56,512 bases of DNA from Microgenomates group bacterium ADurb.Bin219 (GTDB taxonomy: Bacteria > Patescibacteriota > Microgenomatia > UM-FILTER-40-11). The translations under genes and the position numbers were made by a program. Of this stretch, positions 34,460 to 42,531 are shown in pieces; positions within the stretch are counted from its first letter, which is position 1; each line of letters starts with the position of its first letter. Below the pieces are notes generated by a model. It was not told the DNA's origin, searched no databases, and saw nothing but the letters and a program-made list of their open reading frames with translations. The DNA lies in assembly GCA_002069945.1 (NCBI GenBank), contig MWCH01000006.1:1-56512 (forward strand), given 5' to 3'.

Positions 34460-35890
34460 ATGGCAAAAACTTCAACCCAATTCGTCTGTAATAAATGTGG
34501 TTATTCTACTCCCCAATGGTTTGGGAAGTGTCCGAGTTGTGGGGAATGGAACAGTCTTGTCGAATTCAGGGATTCAACGAGATTTAAAAGCGCAAAGTTT
34601 AAAGGCCAAAATGAAGGAAGGGAAGCGGTAAAATTGGACGATATTAAGATGACGCAAAAAAATAGAATTTCCACCGGAATTGAGGAATTTGATCGGGTGG
34701 TGGGTAATGGTTTAGTTCCGGGGTCAGTAGTTTTACTGGCGGGCGAACCGGGAATCGGGAAATCAACTCTTCTTTTGCAATTAGCCAATGCGCTAACTAC
34801 GAATCATCAATCGCCAATTACGATTTTGTATATTTCAGGCGAAGAATCGGTAGAACAGATAAAATTACGTGCCGATCGGCTGGGAATTAAGGCGGATAAA
34901 TTATTTATACAAAACGAGACAAACGTTTCTATAATTTGCGAAGAGATAGAAGTCGCGAGTGAGAAATGGGAGGTTGGAAATGAGATAGGAAGTAAGAAAT
35001 TGGAAAAGGAAAATCAAAATTCAAATAATCTCGCTTCAGATTCCAACTTCACATCTCCAACTTCTCACTTCGGTCTAATCATCATTGATTCCGTTCAGAC
35101 TTTGTGGTCGGAGAATCAGGAAGGGATGTCCGGTTCGATCGGCCAGGTCAAGGAGTCAACCGCCAAATTGATTAATTTGGTTAAAAGCAAGAATATTCCT
35201 TTAATTTTGGTTGGTCAGGTAACCAAGGAAGGAGCGATTGCCGGGCCGATGACCTTGGCTCATATGGTAGATACGGTTTTGTTTTTGGAGGGCGAAAGAT
35301 TCCAGTCCTTAAGATTATTAAGAGGAATTAAAAATCGTTTCGGTCCAACCGACGAAGTCGGTGTCTTTGAAATGACCGACAAGGGGATGATAGGGGTGGA
35401 AAATCCTTCAAAACTTTTTTTAGGGGCCTCTGGGCCGGTTCCGGGCTCAATTTCTTTTTGTGCCGTTGAGGGAACAAGGCCGATTTTGATTGAAATCCAG
35501 GCTTTGGTAACCAAATCGTTCTTGGCGATGCCCCGCCGGGTTGCCAACGGCTTTGATTATAACCGCTTGGTTCTTTTGACGGCGGTTTTGCAAAAGATTT
35601 TAAATTTAGCGCTTTGGGATCAGGATATTTATTTGAATGTTGCCGGCGGATATAAGATCGGGGAGCCGGCAGCGGATTTGGCGGTTTGTTTGGCCATAAT
35701 TTCTTCTTTCAAAAATAAAGCCTTACCCGACAAAACCTGCGCTTTCGGCGAGGTTGGTCTATTGGGGGAAATAAGAAGAGTCGGTCAGGAGGAGAAGAGG
35801 GAGAAGGAAGCCAAGAGAATGGGGTTTGCGAATTTGGTAACCTCCAAAAACGCCCGGAATTTGCTTCAGGCTAATAAAAATTTATTTTAA
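34460..35890 (+). CDS. radA: DNA repair protein RadA (Sms)
   Basis: A 476-residue RadA: N-terminal zinc ribbon (CNKCGYSTPQW, CPSCGEWN), RecA-like ATPase with Walker A GEPGIGKST, LILVGQVTKEG, the RadA-specific LRGIKNRFGPTDEVGVFEM motif, and a C-terminal Lon-like domain (VLQKILNLALWDQDIYLNVAGG region split by VLLTAV). RadA promotes branch migration in recombination. About 40 extra residues (164-205) follow the EEIEVA strand and precede GLIIIDSVQTLW; they are encoded by an inverted repeat. The ATG at 34460 is 18 codons inside a longer open frame. Confidence 0.95.
   Translation: MAKTSTQFVCNKCGYSTPQWFGKCPSCGEWNSLVEFRDSTRFKSAKFKGQNEGREAVKLDDIKMTQKNRISTGIEEFDRVVGNGLVPGSVVLLAGEPGIGKSTLLLQLANALTTNHQSPITILYISGEESVEQIKLRADRLGIKADKLFIQNETNVSIICEEIEVASEKWEVGNEIGSKKLEKENQNSNNLASDSNFTSPTSHFGLIIIDSVQTLWSENQEGMSGSIGQVKESTAKLINLVKSKNIPLILVGQVTKEGAIAGPMTLAHMVDTVLFLEGERFQSLRLLRGIKNRFGPTDEVGVFEMTDKGMIGVENPSKLFLGASGPVPGSISFCAVEGTRPILIEIQALVTKSFLAMPRRVANGFDYNRLVLLTAVLQKILNLALWDQDIYLNVAGGYKIGEPAADLAVCLAIISSFKNKALPDKTCAFGEVGLLGEIRRVGQEEKREKEAKRMGFANLVTSKNARNLLQANKNLF
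34958..35068. repeat. inverted repeat inserted in radA
   Basis: GTGAGAA...GTTGGAA at 34959-34979 is mirrored by TTCCAAC...TTCTCAC at 35041-35068, with a less conserved middle. The insertion is in frame. The arms are made of GAAGTT/GGAGGTTGG-type units like those of dispersed intergenic repeats. Confidence 0.7.
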
Positions 35891-36005
35891 AATTACCGCC
35901 AAAGACAAAGAGACAGAGCAGGGAAACTTAAACAATCCGGAAACCCTTCACTGTCTCTTGCCCATACTCCGTCTTGTTTCCTCTTGTCAAGACCCTTTCA
36001 ACAGT

Positions 36006-36014
36006 TTATCCACA
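36006..36014 (+). other. single DnaA-box-like site
   Basis: TTATCCACA is the consensus DnaA box, followed by an AT-rich stretch up to 36150. Only one copy was seen and no dnaA gene is near, so it may be chance. The rest of 35891-36151 holds no gene. Confidence 0.25.
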
Positions 36015-36151
36015 AAGGTAAAAAATATCATTATTTATTTGATTTTGGGCTTGTTTTAATAAGAGTATTAAATTATAAGATACCTGTTTTTTAATCATTT
36101 ATTTTATATAGGATAGAAATATTTGACAAAACATTGTATACTTAATTTGCG

Positions 36152-36319
36152 ATGAAAACGGCCAAATCAAATTTTATTTCTTTGATCGGGAAATTTTTTA
36201 AAAGAGAATTTGTCCGTTCAAGGGCAAAAGAGGAAGCGGATTCGGAAGCCTGGGAGAAGAATTTGTTTAGCGATTTGGGCAGACTTAAAGGCAGGTTGAT
36301 TGTGATGAAGATGGGGTAA
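36152..36319 (+). CDS. small basic hypothetical protein
   Basis: A 55-residue ORF (MKTAKSNFISLIGKFFKREF and then an acidic-basic helix ending GRLIVMKMG). It is highly charged and helical. A TATACT box (36137-36142) ends 9 bases before the ATG. It resembles no family I know; the amphipathic N-terminus could bind membranes or RNA. Confidence 0.45.
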   Translation: MKTAKSNFISLIGKFFKREFVRSRAKEEADSEAWEKNLFSDLGRLKGRLIVMKMG

Positions 36320-36352
36320 TACCCAACCGGAATTAAAAAGTAAACAAAAAAA

Positions 36353-36414
36353 GAGCATCACTATCGCTAAGACATTCGTATTGATTTGGAAGCTTACGAA
36401 TAGTGATGCCCCTT
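36353..36414 (+). ncRNA. structured RNA element (long bipartite hairpin)
   Basis: GCATCACT pairs with AGTGATGC (8 bp), an 11-base bulge follows on the 5' side only, then ATTCGTA pairs with TACGAAT (7 bp) around a 14-base loop. The 3' strand is continuous. No long U-run follows. It could end the small upstream gene or be a small regulatory RNA upstream of rho. Confidence 0.4.
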
Positions 36415-36523
36415 AAATTGGGTTAGAAAGTTTGGACAGGAAACCTTGAAACCCAATTTGAAAATAACAGTTCTTTAAATCGTTGTCAAGATAATTTCAA
36501 GAACGGATAGAAACTGCCCGAAA

Positions 36524-36556
36524 GAGATTTTGGGCCTTAAAAAAGGGCCCATTTTT
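36524..36556 (+). terminator. intrinsic terminator before rho
   Basis: TGGGCC pairs with GGCCCA around an A-rich loop and is followed by TTTTTAAT. It separates the RNA element and small ORF from the rho region. Confidence 0.55.
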
Positions 36557-36636
36557 AATAAAAAAAAGTAAAAAAACCAACGGCGGTTTTTAGGTTCAAA
36601 TAAAAATTGTTTTTTAATTTCAAGGTGGAGGGTGGT

Positions 36637-36726
36637 ATGTTGGGCAGGCATATCACTTTCCACTTTGGGATTAAGAATAAGGACGGAAGAAAAACCTACT
36701 TGACAGAAGCAATCGGCTGTGTTTAA
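36637..36726 (+). CDS. possible 29-residue ORF upstream of rho
   Basis: MLGRHITFHFGIKNKDGRKT followed by nine residues. A GGTGGAGG ribosome-binding site lies 5 bases upstream. Its position before rho recalls the rhoL leader of enterobacteria, but no sequence match is claimed. The remaining 36727-36863 holds an ATATCAAAA repeat and no gene. Confidence 0.25.
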   Translation: MLGRHITFHFGIKNKDGRKTYLTEAIGCV

Positions 36727-36863
36727 ATCAAGTAGTCATCTTCAAGGAATATATATTTTAAGTTTCCCGGATTTTCTTTTTTTGGAGATTTGATATTTTG
36801 ATATTTTGACCAACACACCTTCATGGTAGCCATTATTATCATTATTTAATTTTTATTTTTTCT

Positions 36864-38228
36864 ATGGTTAAAAGTATAAAAAGCAAAAGCGAAAAAATTA
36901 CGGCGGAGCCGTCTTCGGAACCCCCGGTTACTGTTGAGGATATTATTGGCGAACCGGAAGCTAAAGAATTAAAAGAACCGGTGCCAACCGTTGTTCCCGA
37001 AACGAAAATTGTTGAAGAGCCGAAAGTGGGGCCGGTTAAAGCGATGCCTTCTTTCGGTGGTTTTAACGGAATGGTGGATGAAAGAATAATTCCGGATGCC
37101 GGGGTGCCGACGGAATATGTTGAAGGAGTTTTGGATACTTCGGACAACGGATACGGTTATCTTCGGCCCCAGTTTATTCCCTCCAGTAAAGATATTTATA
37201 TTTCCGCTTCCCAAATTCGGAGGTTTCAATTAAGAGTGGGGGATTTGGTTGGCGGCCAGGCGCGACGGCCCAAAGAAAACGAGCGTTATTGGGGGCTTTT
37301 GAAAGTGGAAAAAATTAACGGGATTGAAGTTGACCAATTTAAGTCCCGGCCCGATTTTGAATCCCTAAGCGCGATTTTTCCGGACAAACATCTGGTTTTG
37401 GAAACGGAAAAAGACGTTTTGACTACCCGGATGATTGATTTGATTTCGCCGATCGGCCGGGGACAAAGGGCTTTAATCGTTTCGCCGCCAAAGGCGGGCA
37501 AAACTTGGCTGATTAAAGATATTGCCGCCGGAGTGGCCAAAAATTGGCCGGAAATTCATTTGATGGCGGTTTTAATCGGTGAAAGGCCTGAAGAAGTAAC
37601 GGATATCCGTAAACATATTGCCAATATGACCAACGGAAAGGGCGAAGTAATTGCCTCCAATTTTGACGAGGCGGCCATTGAGCAAACCCGTTCGGCGGAA
37701 ATCGCTTTGGAAAGAGCAAAAAGACTGGTGGAATTGGGCCAACATGTATTTATCATTTTGGATTCAATTACGCGCCTGGCGCGGGCTTACAATTTGGCGA
37801 TGCCGACTTCCGGCCGAACTTTATCCGGCGGTTTTGATCCGGCGGCGTTGTTTCCGGCCAAACACTTTTTCGGCGCAGCCAGAAATATTGACGCTGGCGG
37901 CTCTTTGACCATTGTCGGTACCTGTTTGGTTGATACCGGTTCCCGAATGGACGACTTGATTTACGAGGAATTTAAGGGGACCGGCAATTTGGAGCTTCAT
38001 CTGGTTCGCAATCTGGCGGAAAGAAGGGTTTTCCCGGCTATTGATATTCAAAGATCCGGCACCCGTCAGGAAGAATTGCTTTACGGCAAGGACGTTTACG
38101 ATAAGGTCGTTACCATGCGCCGGATGATTGACATGCTCAATTCCGACGAAAGAACGGAAGTCATTATTGAAAGACTAAAAAAGACCAAAAACAACAAGGA
38201 ATTTTTGGACAATTTGGGAAAAGGGTGA
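36864..38228 (+). CDS. rho: transcription termination factor Rho
   Basis: A 454-residue Rho hexameric RNA helicase. It has an acidic, Pro-rich N-terminal extension (1-75) and a primary RNA-binding cold-shock-like domain (EGVLDTSDNGYGYLRP, with IRRFQLRVGDLVGG). The ATPase domain follows: Walker A PPKAGKTWL, VLIGERPEEVTD, Walker B VFIILDSITRLARAYN, the Q-loop/R-loop region TGSRMDDLIYEEFKGTGN and the end DLINRRVFPAIDI-like NLAERRVFPAIDI. The start ATG lies in an AT-rich region without a strong ribosome-binding site. Confidence 0.96.
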   Translation: MVKSIKSKSEKITAEPSSEPPVTVEDIIGEPEAKELKEPVPTVVPETKIVEEPKVGPVKAMPSFGGFNGMVDERIIPDAGVPTEYVEGVLDTSDNGYGYLRPQFIPSSKDIYISASQIRRFQLRVGDLVGGQARRPKENERYWGLLKVEKINGIEVDQFKSRPDFESLSAIFPDKHLVLETEKDVLTTRMIDLISPIGRGQRALIVSPPKAGKTWLIKDIAAGVAKNWPEIHLMAVLIGERPEEVTDIRKHIANMTNGKGEVIASNFDEAAIEQTRSAEIALERAKRLVELGQHVFIILDSITRLARAYNLAMPTSGRTLSGGFDPAALFPAKHFFGAARNIDAGGSLTIVGTCLVDTGSRMDDLIYEEFKGTGNLELHLVRNLAERRVFPAIDIQRSGTRQEELLYGKDVYDKVVTMRRMIDMLNSDERTEVIIERLKKTKNNKEFLDNLGKG

Positions 38229-38317
38229 GTCGAAGTAAGAGCCTTCGACTTCCTCGGAACGAGGGGAATACATTGTTGACTATGCGCGATGTGCTATTAT
38301 CTTTATTAAGATAATTT

Positions 38318-39409
38318 ATGAAGGCGTTTTTTGGGGATCTCAAAGTTTATCTTACGGCCTGGTTTAAATTTCTTTTTTGGCGGTTTTACCGTTATTTTTC
38401 CCGATTGGAAAGCGGAAAAAGCTTGTTCGCGGAGAAATTATATCAGGGCCGGGGAAAATTGGCACGGCCTTTTATTCACTCAGGCATGGCGGGAGTGATT
38501 ATTTTGGGAGTTTTGATTACGCCGGTGGTGGCTTCTTCTTTTCCCGGTCTTTCCAAAGATCCCTGGCAGGATACGCCGGCGCCTTCGGCGGTTCTTTCTT
38601 CGGTTAAGGAGGAGGAAGAAGCGATGAGCACGGAAATTTCCGACAAGCCGCGGTCGGAAACCATTGACTATCTGGTTCAAACAGGGGATACGGTTTCCGG
38701 AATTGCCCAAAAATTTGACGTTTCAATTGATACTCTTCGCTGGGCAAACGATTTGACTTCGGTAGCGGCCATCAAACCCGGCCAGGTTTTAAAAATTCCG
38801 CCGGTTACCGGCGTTGTTCATAAAGTCAAAAAAGGCGACACGGTTTATTCGGTAGCCAAATATTACAGTATTGATCCCCAGGGAATTGTTGATTTTCCTT
38901 TTAATACTTTTGTTAATGACGAAACTTTTGAATTGGCGGTCGGTCAGATTTTGATTGTTCCCGACGGCGCCAAGCCGAAAGAAATTCCCTGGTCACCGGG
39001 TTCTTACATTGCCCAAAGAACGCCGGACGCGGGAACGGTTGTTGCTTCCGGCCGGTTTGTTTGGCCGGCGGCCGGCGCGATTTCCCAAAATTTCCGTTGG
39101 TATCATAAAGCTATTGATATTGCCAATAAAAACATGCCGCCGGTTTTGGCGGCCGATTCGGGCAAGGTTCTGGTTGCCGGTTGGCCGGATAATGTCGGAT
39201 ACGGAAACAGGGTAATGATCGATCACGGCAACGGTTTTATCACTCTTTATGGCCATCTGGCGAGAATTTTCGTTACGGCCGGCCAGACGGTTAACCGCGG
39301 TGACCAAATCGGCCAGATGGGTTCAACCGGACGTTCAACCGGTCCTCATTTGCATTTTGAAATTCGAACCGGGGGCGGCCTGCTTAATCCGATGGATCAT
39401 CTAAAATAG
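38318..39409 (+). CDS. LysM and M23 peptidase domain protein
   Basis: A 363-residue cell-wall hydrolase. It has a cytoplasmic N-terminus, a transmembrane segment (about 55-75), two LysM-type domains (VQTGDTVSGIAQKFDVSIDTL at about 126-170 and VKKGDTVYSVAKYYSID at 174-220) and a C-terminal M23 endopeptidase domain. The zinc and catalytic residues are visible in HKAIDIAN (His and Asp), GHLARIF and HLHFEIR. It likely cuts peptide cross-links in peptidoglycan. It has a promoter (TTGACT with TATCTT) just upstream and lies next to the cohesin pair. Confidence 0.92.
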   Translation: MKAFFGDLKVYLTAWFKFLFWRFYRYFSRLESGKSLFAEKLYQGRGKLARPFIHSGMAGVIILGVLITPVVASSFPGLSKDPWQDTPAPSAVLSSVKEEEEAMSTEISDKPRSETIDYLVQTGDTVSGIAQKFDVSIDTLRWANDLTSVAAIKPGQVLKIPPVTGVVHKVKKGDTVYSVAKYYSIDPQGIVDFPFNTFVNDETFELAVGQILIVPDGAKPKEIPWSPGSYIAQRTPDAGTVVASGRFVWPAAGAISQNFRWYHKAIDIANKNMPPVLAADSGKVLVAGWPDNVGYGNRVMIDHGNGFITLYGHLARIFVTAGQTVNRGDQIGQMGSTGRSTGPHLHFEIRTGGGLLNPMDHLK

Positions 39410-39463
39410 AGCAAAAAATAGAGTAAAAGAGAATAGAGGGCAGAGTAAAAGAGTTTTTTATCC

Positions 39464-39492
39464 TTGACATCTTCGGTTGATTTAAATAACCT
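39464..39492 (+). promoter_or_regulatory. promoter of the cohesin gene pair
   Basis: TTGACA (39464-39469), 17 bases, TAACCT (39487-39492); the ATG at 39499 is 6 bases further, giving a leaderless message. Confidence 0.5.
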
Positions 39493-39498
39493 TAAAAT

Positions 39499-40065
39499 AT
39501 GGCAACAATAAATGCCGGGGCTTCCTTTTTGGATAAAAACCGCAAACTGGCTTTGGCGGTTTTGTTTTTGATGGCAATCGGTTTAATTTTTAACCGGATT
39601 AATACTTTTAAGCCGGAAAAGAAAATTGAAAGCCAGTCGCAAGGAGCCAAAATTTACTTTGAGCCGAGCCTGAAAAGTTATAAAAAAGGGGAAGAATTTG
39701 AGGTGAAGATTATTTTGGACACCGGTAATTTTGAAACCGACGCGGCCGATGTTCGTTTTGGCTTCAATCCCCAGGTTCTGGCCGTGCAAAAAATTATTCC
39801 CGGAACAATTTATGACGATTATCCGGCCAAAAGGACGGATTTGGAAAAGGAAATCATTATCATTAACGGCATTACTTCCTTAAGTAAAACCTTTAAAGGA
39901 AAAGGCGTTTTTGCAACCGTTGTTTTTAAGGGTTTAAAGCCGGGAAAAGCAAATTTAATCTTTGAATTTACTCCGGATTCCACTACCGATTCCAACGTTG
40001 TGGCGACCAAGATTGCCAAGGATGTTTTGGAAGAAGTGGAGGGAGCGAGTATAGAAATTAATTAA
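39499..40065 (+). CDS. anchored cohesin-domain protein
   Basis: A 188-residue protein with a short cytoplasmic head, one transmembrane helix (about 15-31) and one cohesin-type domain (about 48-188). Family features are KIYFEPSLKSYKKGEEFEVKI for the first strands, AADVRFGFNPQVLAVQKIIPG and GVFATVVFKGLKPGKANLIFEF. Cohesins bind dockerin modules, classically holding enzymes on scaffoldins. The domain shares TTDSNV with the next gene. Stop and next start are adjacent (TAA ATG), so the pair is co-expressed. Confidence 0.8.
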   Translation: MATINAGASFLDKNRKLALAVLFLMAIGLIFNRINTFKPEKKIESQSQGAKIYFEPSLKSYKKGEEFEVKIILDTGNFETDAADVRFGFNPQVLAVQKIIPGTIYDDYPAKRTDLEKEIIIINGITSLSKTFKGKGVFATVVFKGLKPGKANLIFEFTPDSTTDSNVVATKIAKDVLEEVEGASIEIN

Positions 40066-40770
40066 ATGAAAAGTCAAAAGTCACATCCCGAAGGGATTCC
40101 CCAAGGGGAACAAGTCAAAAGTCAAAAGAACAATTTAAAAGTTAAAAGTTTTGGTTTGTTGTTTTTAGCTTTAAGTTTTATAATTTGCGCTTTAAGCTTT
40201 CCGGTAAAAGCGGAAGCGGCCGCTTATTTGTCTTTATCACCGGCTACAGAGTCGGTTGAGGTGGGGAAGAGCTTTGATGTTGATGTGATTTTAAATACCG
40301 GCGGTACCAATACGGACGCGGCGGACGTGATTATCAATTACGATTCGGCCAAATTGACTTTAACAACGGCGACTTTGGGCGATCTTTACGATAACCGGTT
40401 GGTAACCAATACTTCGGTTGCCGGTAAGGTTACTTTAAGGGCAACAGCTTCGGCCGGCAGTTCTTTTAACGGCACCGGTAATTTTGCGACCTTAACTTTT
40501 ACCGGCAAAGCGACCGGGACGGCCAGTGTTAATTTTGACTTTTCCGCGAATTCCACGACCGACAGCAATGTTGCTTTTTCCGGTTCGGATATTTTGGGAT
40601 CGGTAACCAATGGTACCTATACGGTTGTTAACGCCGGGACTTTAACTAACGTGACCGCGGCGACAACCAGAGTTACCCAGCCGGTGACCGGCGGCCTGGC
40701 GCCAACAGTTACTTTAGGAATCTTCGGCACCTTCTTTCTCGTTTTGGGAGCTTTGGCGATACTTTTTTAG
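40066..40770 (+). CDS. secreted cohesin-domain protein with C-terminal anchor
   Basis: A 234-residue protein. The first 30 codons are built largely from AAAGTCAAAAGT repeats, then comes a signal peptide (LLFLALSFIICALSFPVKAEA). One cohesin domain (about 48-195) follows: YLSLSPATESVEVGKSFDVDV, AADVIINYDSAKLTLTTATLG, GNFATLTFTGKATGTASVNFDF. A linker, QPVTGG and a C-terminal membrane helix end the protein. Its likely role is a membrane-tethered receptor for dockerin-bearing proteins; two of these occur at 49.8-53.2 kb. The true start may be an internal codon nearer the signal peptide. Confidence 0.8.
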   Translation: MKSQKSHPEGIPQGEQVKSQKNNLKVKSFGLLFLALSFIICALSFPVKAEAAAYLSLSPATESVEVGKSFDVDVILNTGGTNTDAADVIINYDSAKLTLTTATLGDLYDNRLVTNTSVAGKVTLRATASAGSSFNGTGNFATLTFTGKATGTASVNFDFSANSTTDSNVAFSGSDILGSVTNGTYTVVNAGTLTNVTAATTRVTQPVTGGLAPTVTLGIFGTFFLVLGALAILF

Positions 40771-40876
40771 CGTTTAGTTAATTAGCGTTTAGCGTCTATT
40801 TAACAGTTTACTAGACGCTAGACTCATTTTTTGTTAAAATCTTCTTAATTTTGACTTTGAACTTTTAACTTTTAGG

Positions 40877-40947
40877 GGGCCTGTAGGTAAACGGTATACC
40901 GCGTCATTCGCAATGACGTGTTCCGGGTCCAATTCCCGGCAGGTCCA
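40877..40947 (+). tRNA. tRNA-Ala (CGC)
   Basis: 71 nt: acceptor GGGCCUG/CAGGUCC with G3-U70, D-arm GGUA/UACC, anticodon arm CGUCA-UUCGCAA-UGACG (anticodon CGC), T-arm CCGGG-UCCAAUU-CCCGG, discriminator A. CCA is not encoded. The T-loop is UCCAAUU instead of UUCGAAU. Confidence 0.92.
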
Positions 40948-41008
40948 CCCGCTTAGATAATCTTCAGGTGCTTAGTAAATTACTCAATGATTTATCCTAT
41001 AATACCTA

Positions 41009-41036
41009 TTGACAAGTAAATATATTATGTTATAAT
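41009..41036 (+). promoter_or_regulatory. promoter of the LysM gene
   Basis: TTGACA (41009-41014), 16-base spacer, extended TGT-TATAAT (41031-41036). A GCAGG/CCTGC hairpin (41047-41063) lies at the start of the transcript. Confidence 0.65.
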
Positions 41037-41066
41037 GACGCCATTAGCAGGAGGACAGCCTGCAGT

Positions 41067-41198
41067 ATGAAAAATAATTATTTAAAAGAATCGGAGACTT
41101 TTTTTCTTTTCTTTAAAAGAGGAGTAGTGAAAGGTATGCCGGTTTTTTTTGTACCTAAAGTTTCTTTCGCTAATTGCGGAAAGGAGAAAAATGAATAA
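41067..41198 (+). CDS. 43-residue upstream ORF coupled to the LysM gene
   Basis: MKNNYLKESETFFLFFKRGV followed by 23 residues. An AGGAGG site lies upstream within the GCAGG/CCTGC hairpin. Its stop overlaps the start of the LysM gene (ATGAATAA), so translation of the two may be coupled. It may be a regulatory leader rather than a functional protein. Confidence 0.4.
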   Translation: MKNNYLKESETFFLFFKRGVVKGMPVFFVPKVSFANCGKEKNE

Positions 41199-42426
41199 GG
41201 AAGGTCAAAGAGAGCTGGGAATAGGTTGCCCAACAAAAGAATTTGTCTGGTCAGATCCGATCCTCGTTGCTACAAATTTCGCTGGTGATTTAGGACAACG
41301 TTTAGGAATAGTAAAAAAGAACGAAGTCGTTGATGCAAACAGATTTAATCGTCTTTTACAGGGCTCCTTGGTAATCAGTTCTACAATGTGGAACGAGCAG
41401 GGAGAACCTGTTACTCCCTGGAAAGTAGCACTAGAGAGCCTGCAAACAGAAGGAAAAATCAGTCCGAGGATGAGAAAGGTTGATCAATTTTCTCGTGATC
41501 AGTTACGTGTGGTTGAACAAACAATTGGTGATTTGGGAGATGAGGGGATAAAGGATATTTTATCTCAGGAACGAACCCTGTATCTTGCCAGCAGGCTAGA
41601 ATTAGCAGGGGAGCCTTTGGCTGTTTTTTCTAAGGCAATGACAGAAAGAGTAGGTGAACTTTTAGAAAGAGCTGAGGAAAAAATCCGACCACTAGGAGAA
41701 TACCTTAAAAACAATCCTCAAGTAAGAAAGACAATTTTAGCTACTGGTTCAGTTGCTACCGCTTTATTACTAATTTCTTCTCTTGCTCCGGAAAACGTAG
41801 TTGCTTCTTCTCCGAACGCCGGTGGTCGTATTACAACTGAAACTCATATTGTCCAACCGGGAGAGAATCTTTCGAAACTGGCAGACTTTTATGGAGTAAC
41901 AATTGATGCCATTTTACGTGCCAATCCTGGGATAACGGACCCCAACTTTATTCGTGTCAGTCAAATGTTGATAATTCCTTCGGCGAGCACTTCAGGAGAA
42001 CCAAAGCCCGAAACGCAATTTCATCCTTTTGTCGATCGGGCGAATAACTATATCTATACAGTACAGCCAGGGAATACATTGGGTGAGATCGCTAAAAGGT
42101 ATAATACTACAGTGAGAAGAATTGCTTTTGTAAACGGTCTTACTAATCCAAATTTAATTCGGCCTGGGCAGAAACTTCGAATACCTGATATTGTAGTTGG
42201 TTTTTCTTGTGTTGTAGAAGATTATGCCACTCCGGATTGTCAAGGGGAGAAAGTTTCGACTAGAGTTATGTATGAGCCCTACGATACGACTCGGTGCATT
42301 ACTGATCATGACGATGACGCAGAACTCATAAATAGTTCCCATTCGATCAGCTGTAACGAGTGCCCAACTGGAGTTAACACCAAAGGTCAGTGCCTTACTG
42401 GGCTAGAAAAGGTACCGAAAAAGTAG
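41191..42426 (+). CDS. membrane protein with two extracellular LysM domains
   Basis: A 411-residue protein. Residues 1-165 are cytoplasmic, soluble and helical, without a family match. A transmembrane helix (about 171-190) is followed by two LysM domains (199-244, VQPGENLSKLADFYGVTIDAI; 268-313, VQPGNTLGEIAKRYNTTVRRI). A C-terminal Cys-rich tail contains eight cysteines (TRCITDHDDD, SCNECPTG). LysM domains bind peptidoglycan glycans, so the protein may link the cytoplasm to the wall. The ATG at 41191 has an AAGGAG site. The stop codon lies inside a terminator palindrome. Confidence 0.75.
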   Translation: MNKEGQRELGIGCPTKEFVWSDPILVATNFAGDLGQRLGIVKKNEVVDANRFNRLLQGSLVISSTMWNEQGEPVTPWKVALESLQTEGKISPRMRKVDQFSRDQLRVVEQTIGDLGDEGIKDILSQERTLYLASRLELAGEPLAVFSKAMTERVGELLERAEEKIRPLGEYLKNNPQVRKTILATGSVATALLLISSLAPENVVASSPNAGGRITTETHIVQPGENLSKLADFYGVTIDAILRANPGITDPNFIRVSQMLIIPSASTSGEPKPETQFHPFVDRANNYIYTVQPGNTLGEIAKRYNTTVRRIAFVNGLTNPNLIRPGQKLRIPDIVVGFSCVVEDYATPDCQGEKVSTRVMYEPYDTTRCITDHDDDAELINSSHSISCNECPTGVNTKGQCLTGLEKVPKK

Positions 42427-42442
42427 GTTAACCTACTTTTTA
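42419..42442. terminator. palindromic terminator after the LysM gene
   Basis: AAAAAGTAGGTTAACCTACT plus TTTT is a perfect 24-base palindrome flanked by A and T runs. It can terminate in both directions and includes the TAG stop codon of the LysM gene. Confidence 0.75.
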
Positions 42443-42445
42443 TAA

Positions 42446-42474
42446 TTGACTTCATCCTCTCCAGGTATTATTCT
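42446..42474 (+). promoter_or_regulatory. promoter of the giant Cys-rich gene
   Basis: TTGACT (42446-42451), 17 bases, TATTCT (42469-42474). Confidence 0.6.
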
Positions 42475-42531
42475 CTTTTTAGAGGGTTAAAAAGGGTTAA
42501 AATAAGTAATTTTGTATTTTGTGGTGAAAAA

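Noticed and set aside
35940-36150. Replication origin
   Set aside because: Only one DnaA-box match in AT-rich DNA, without clustered boxes or origin genes.
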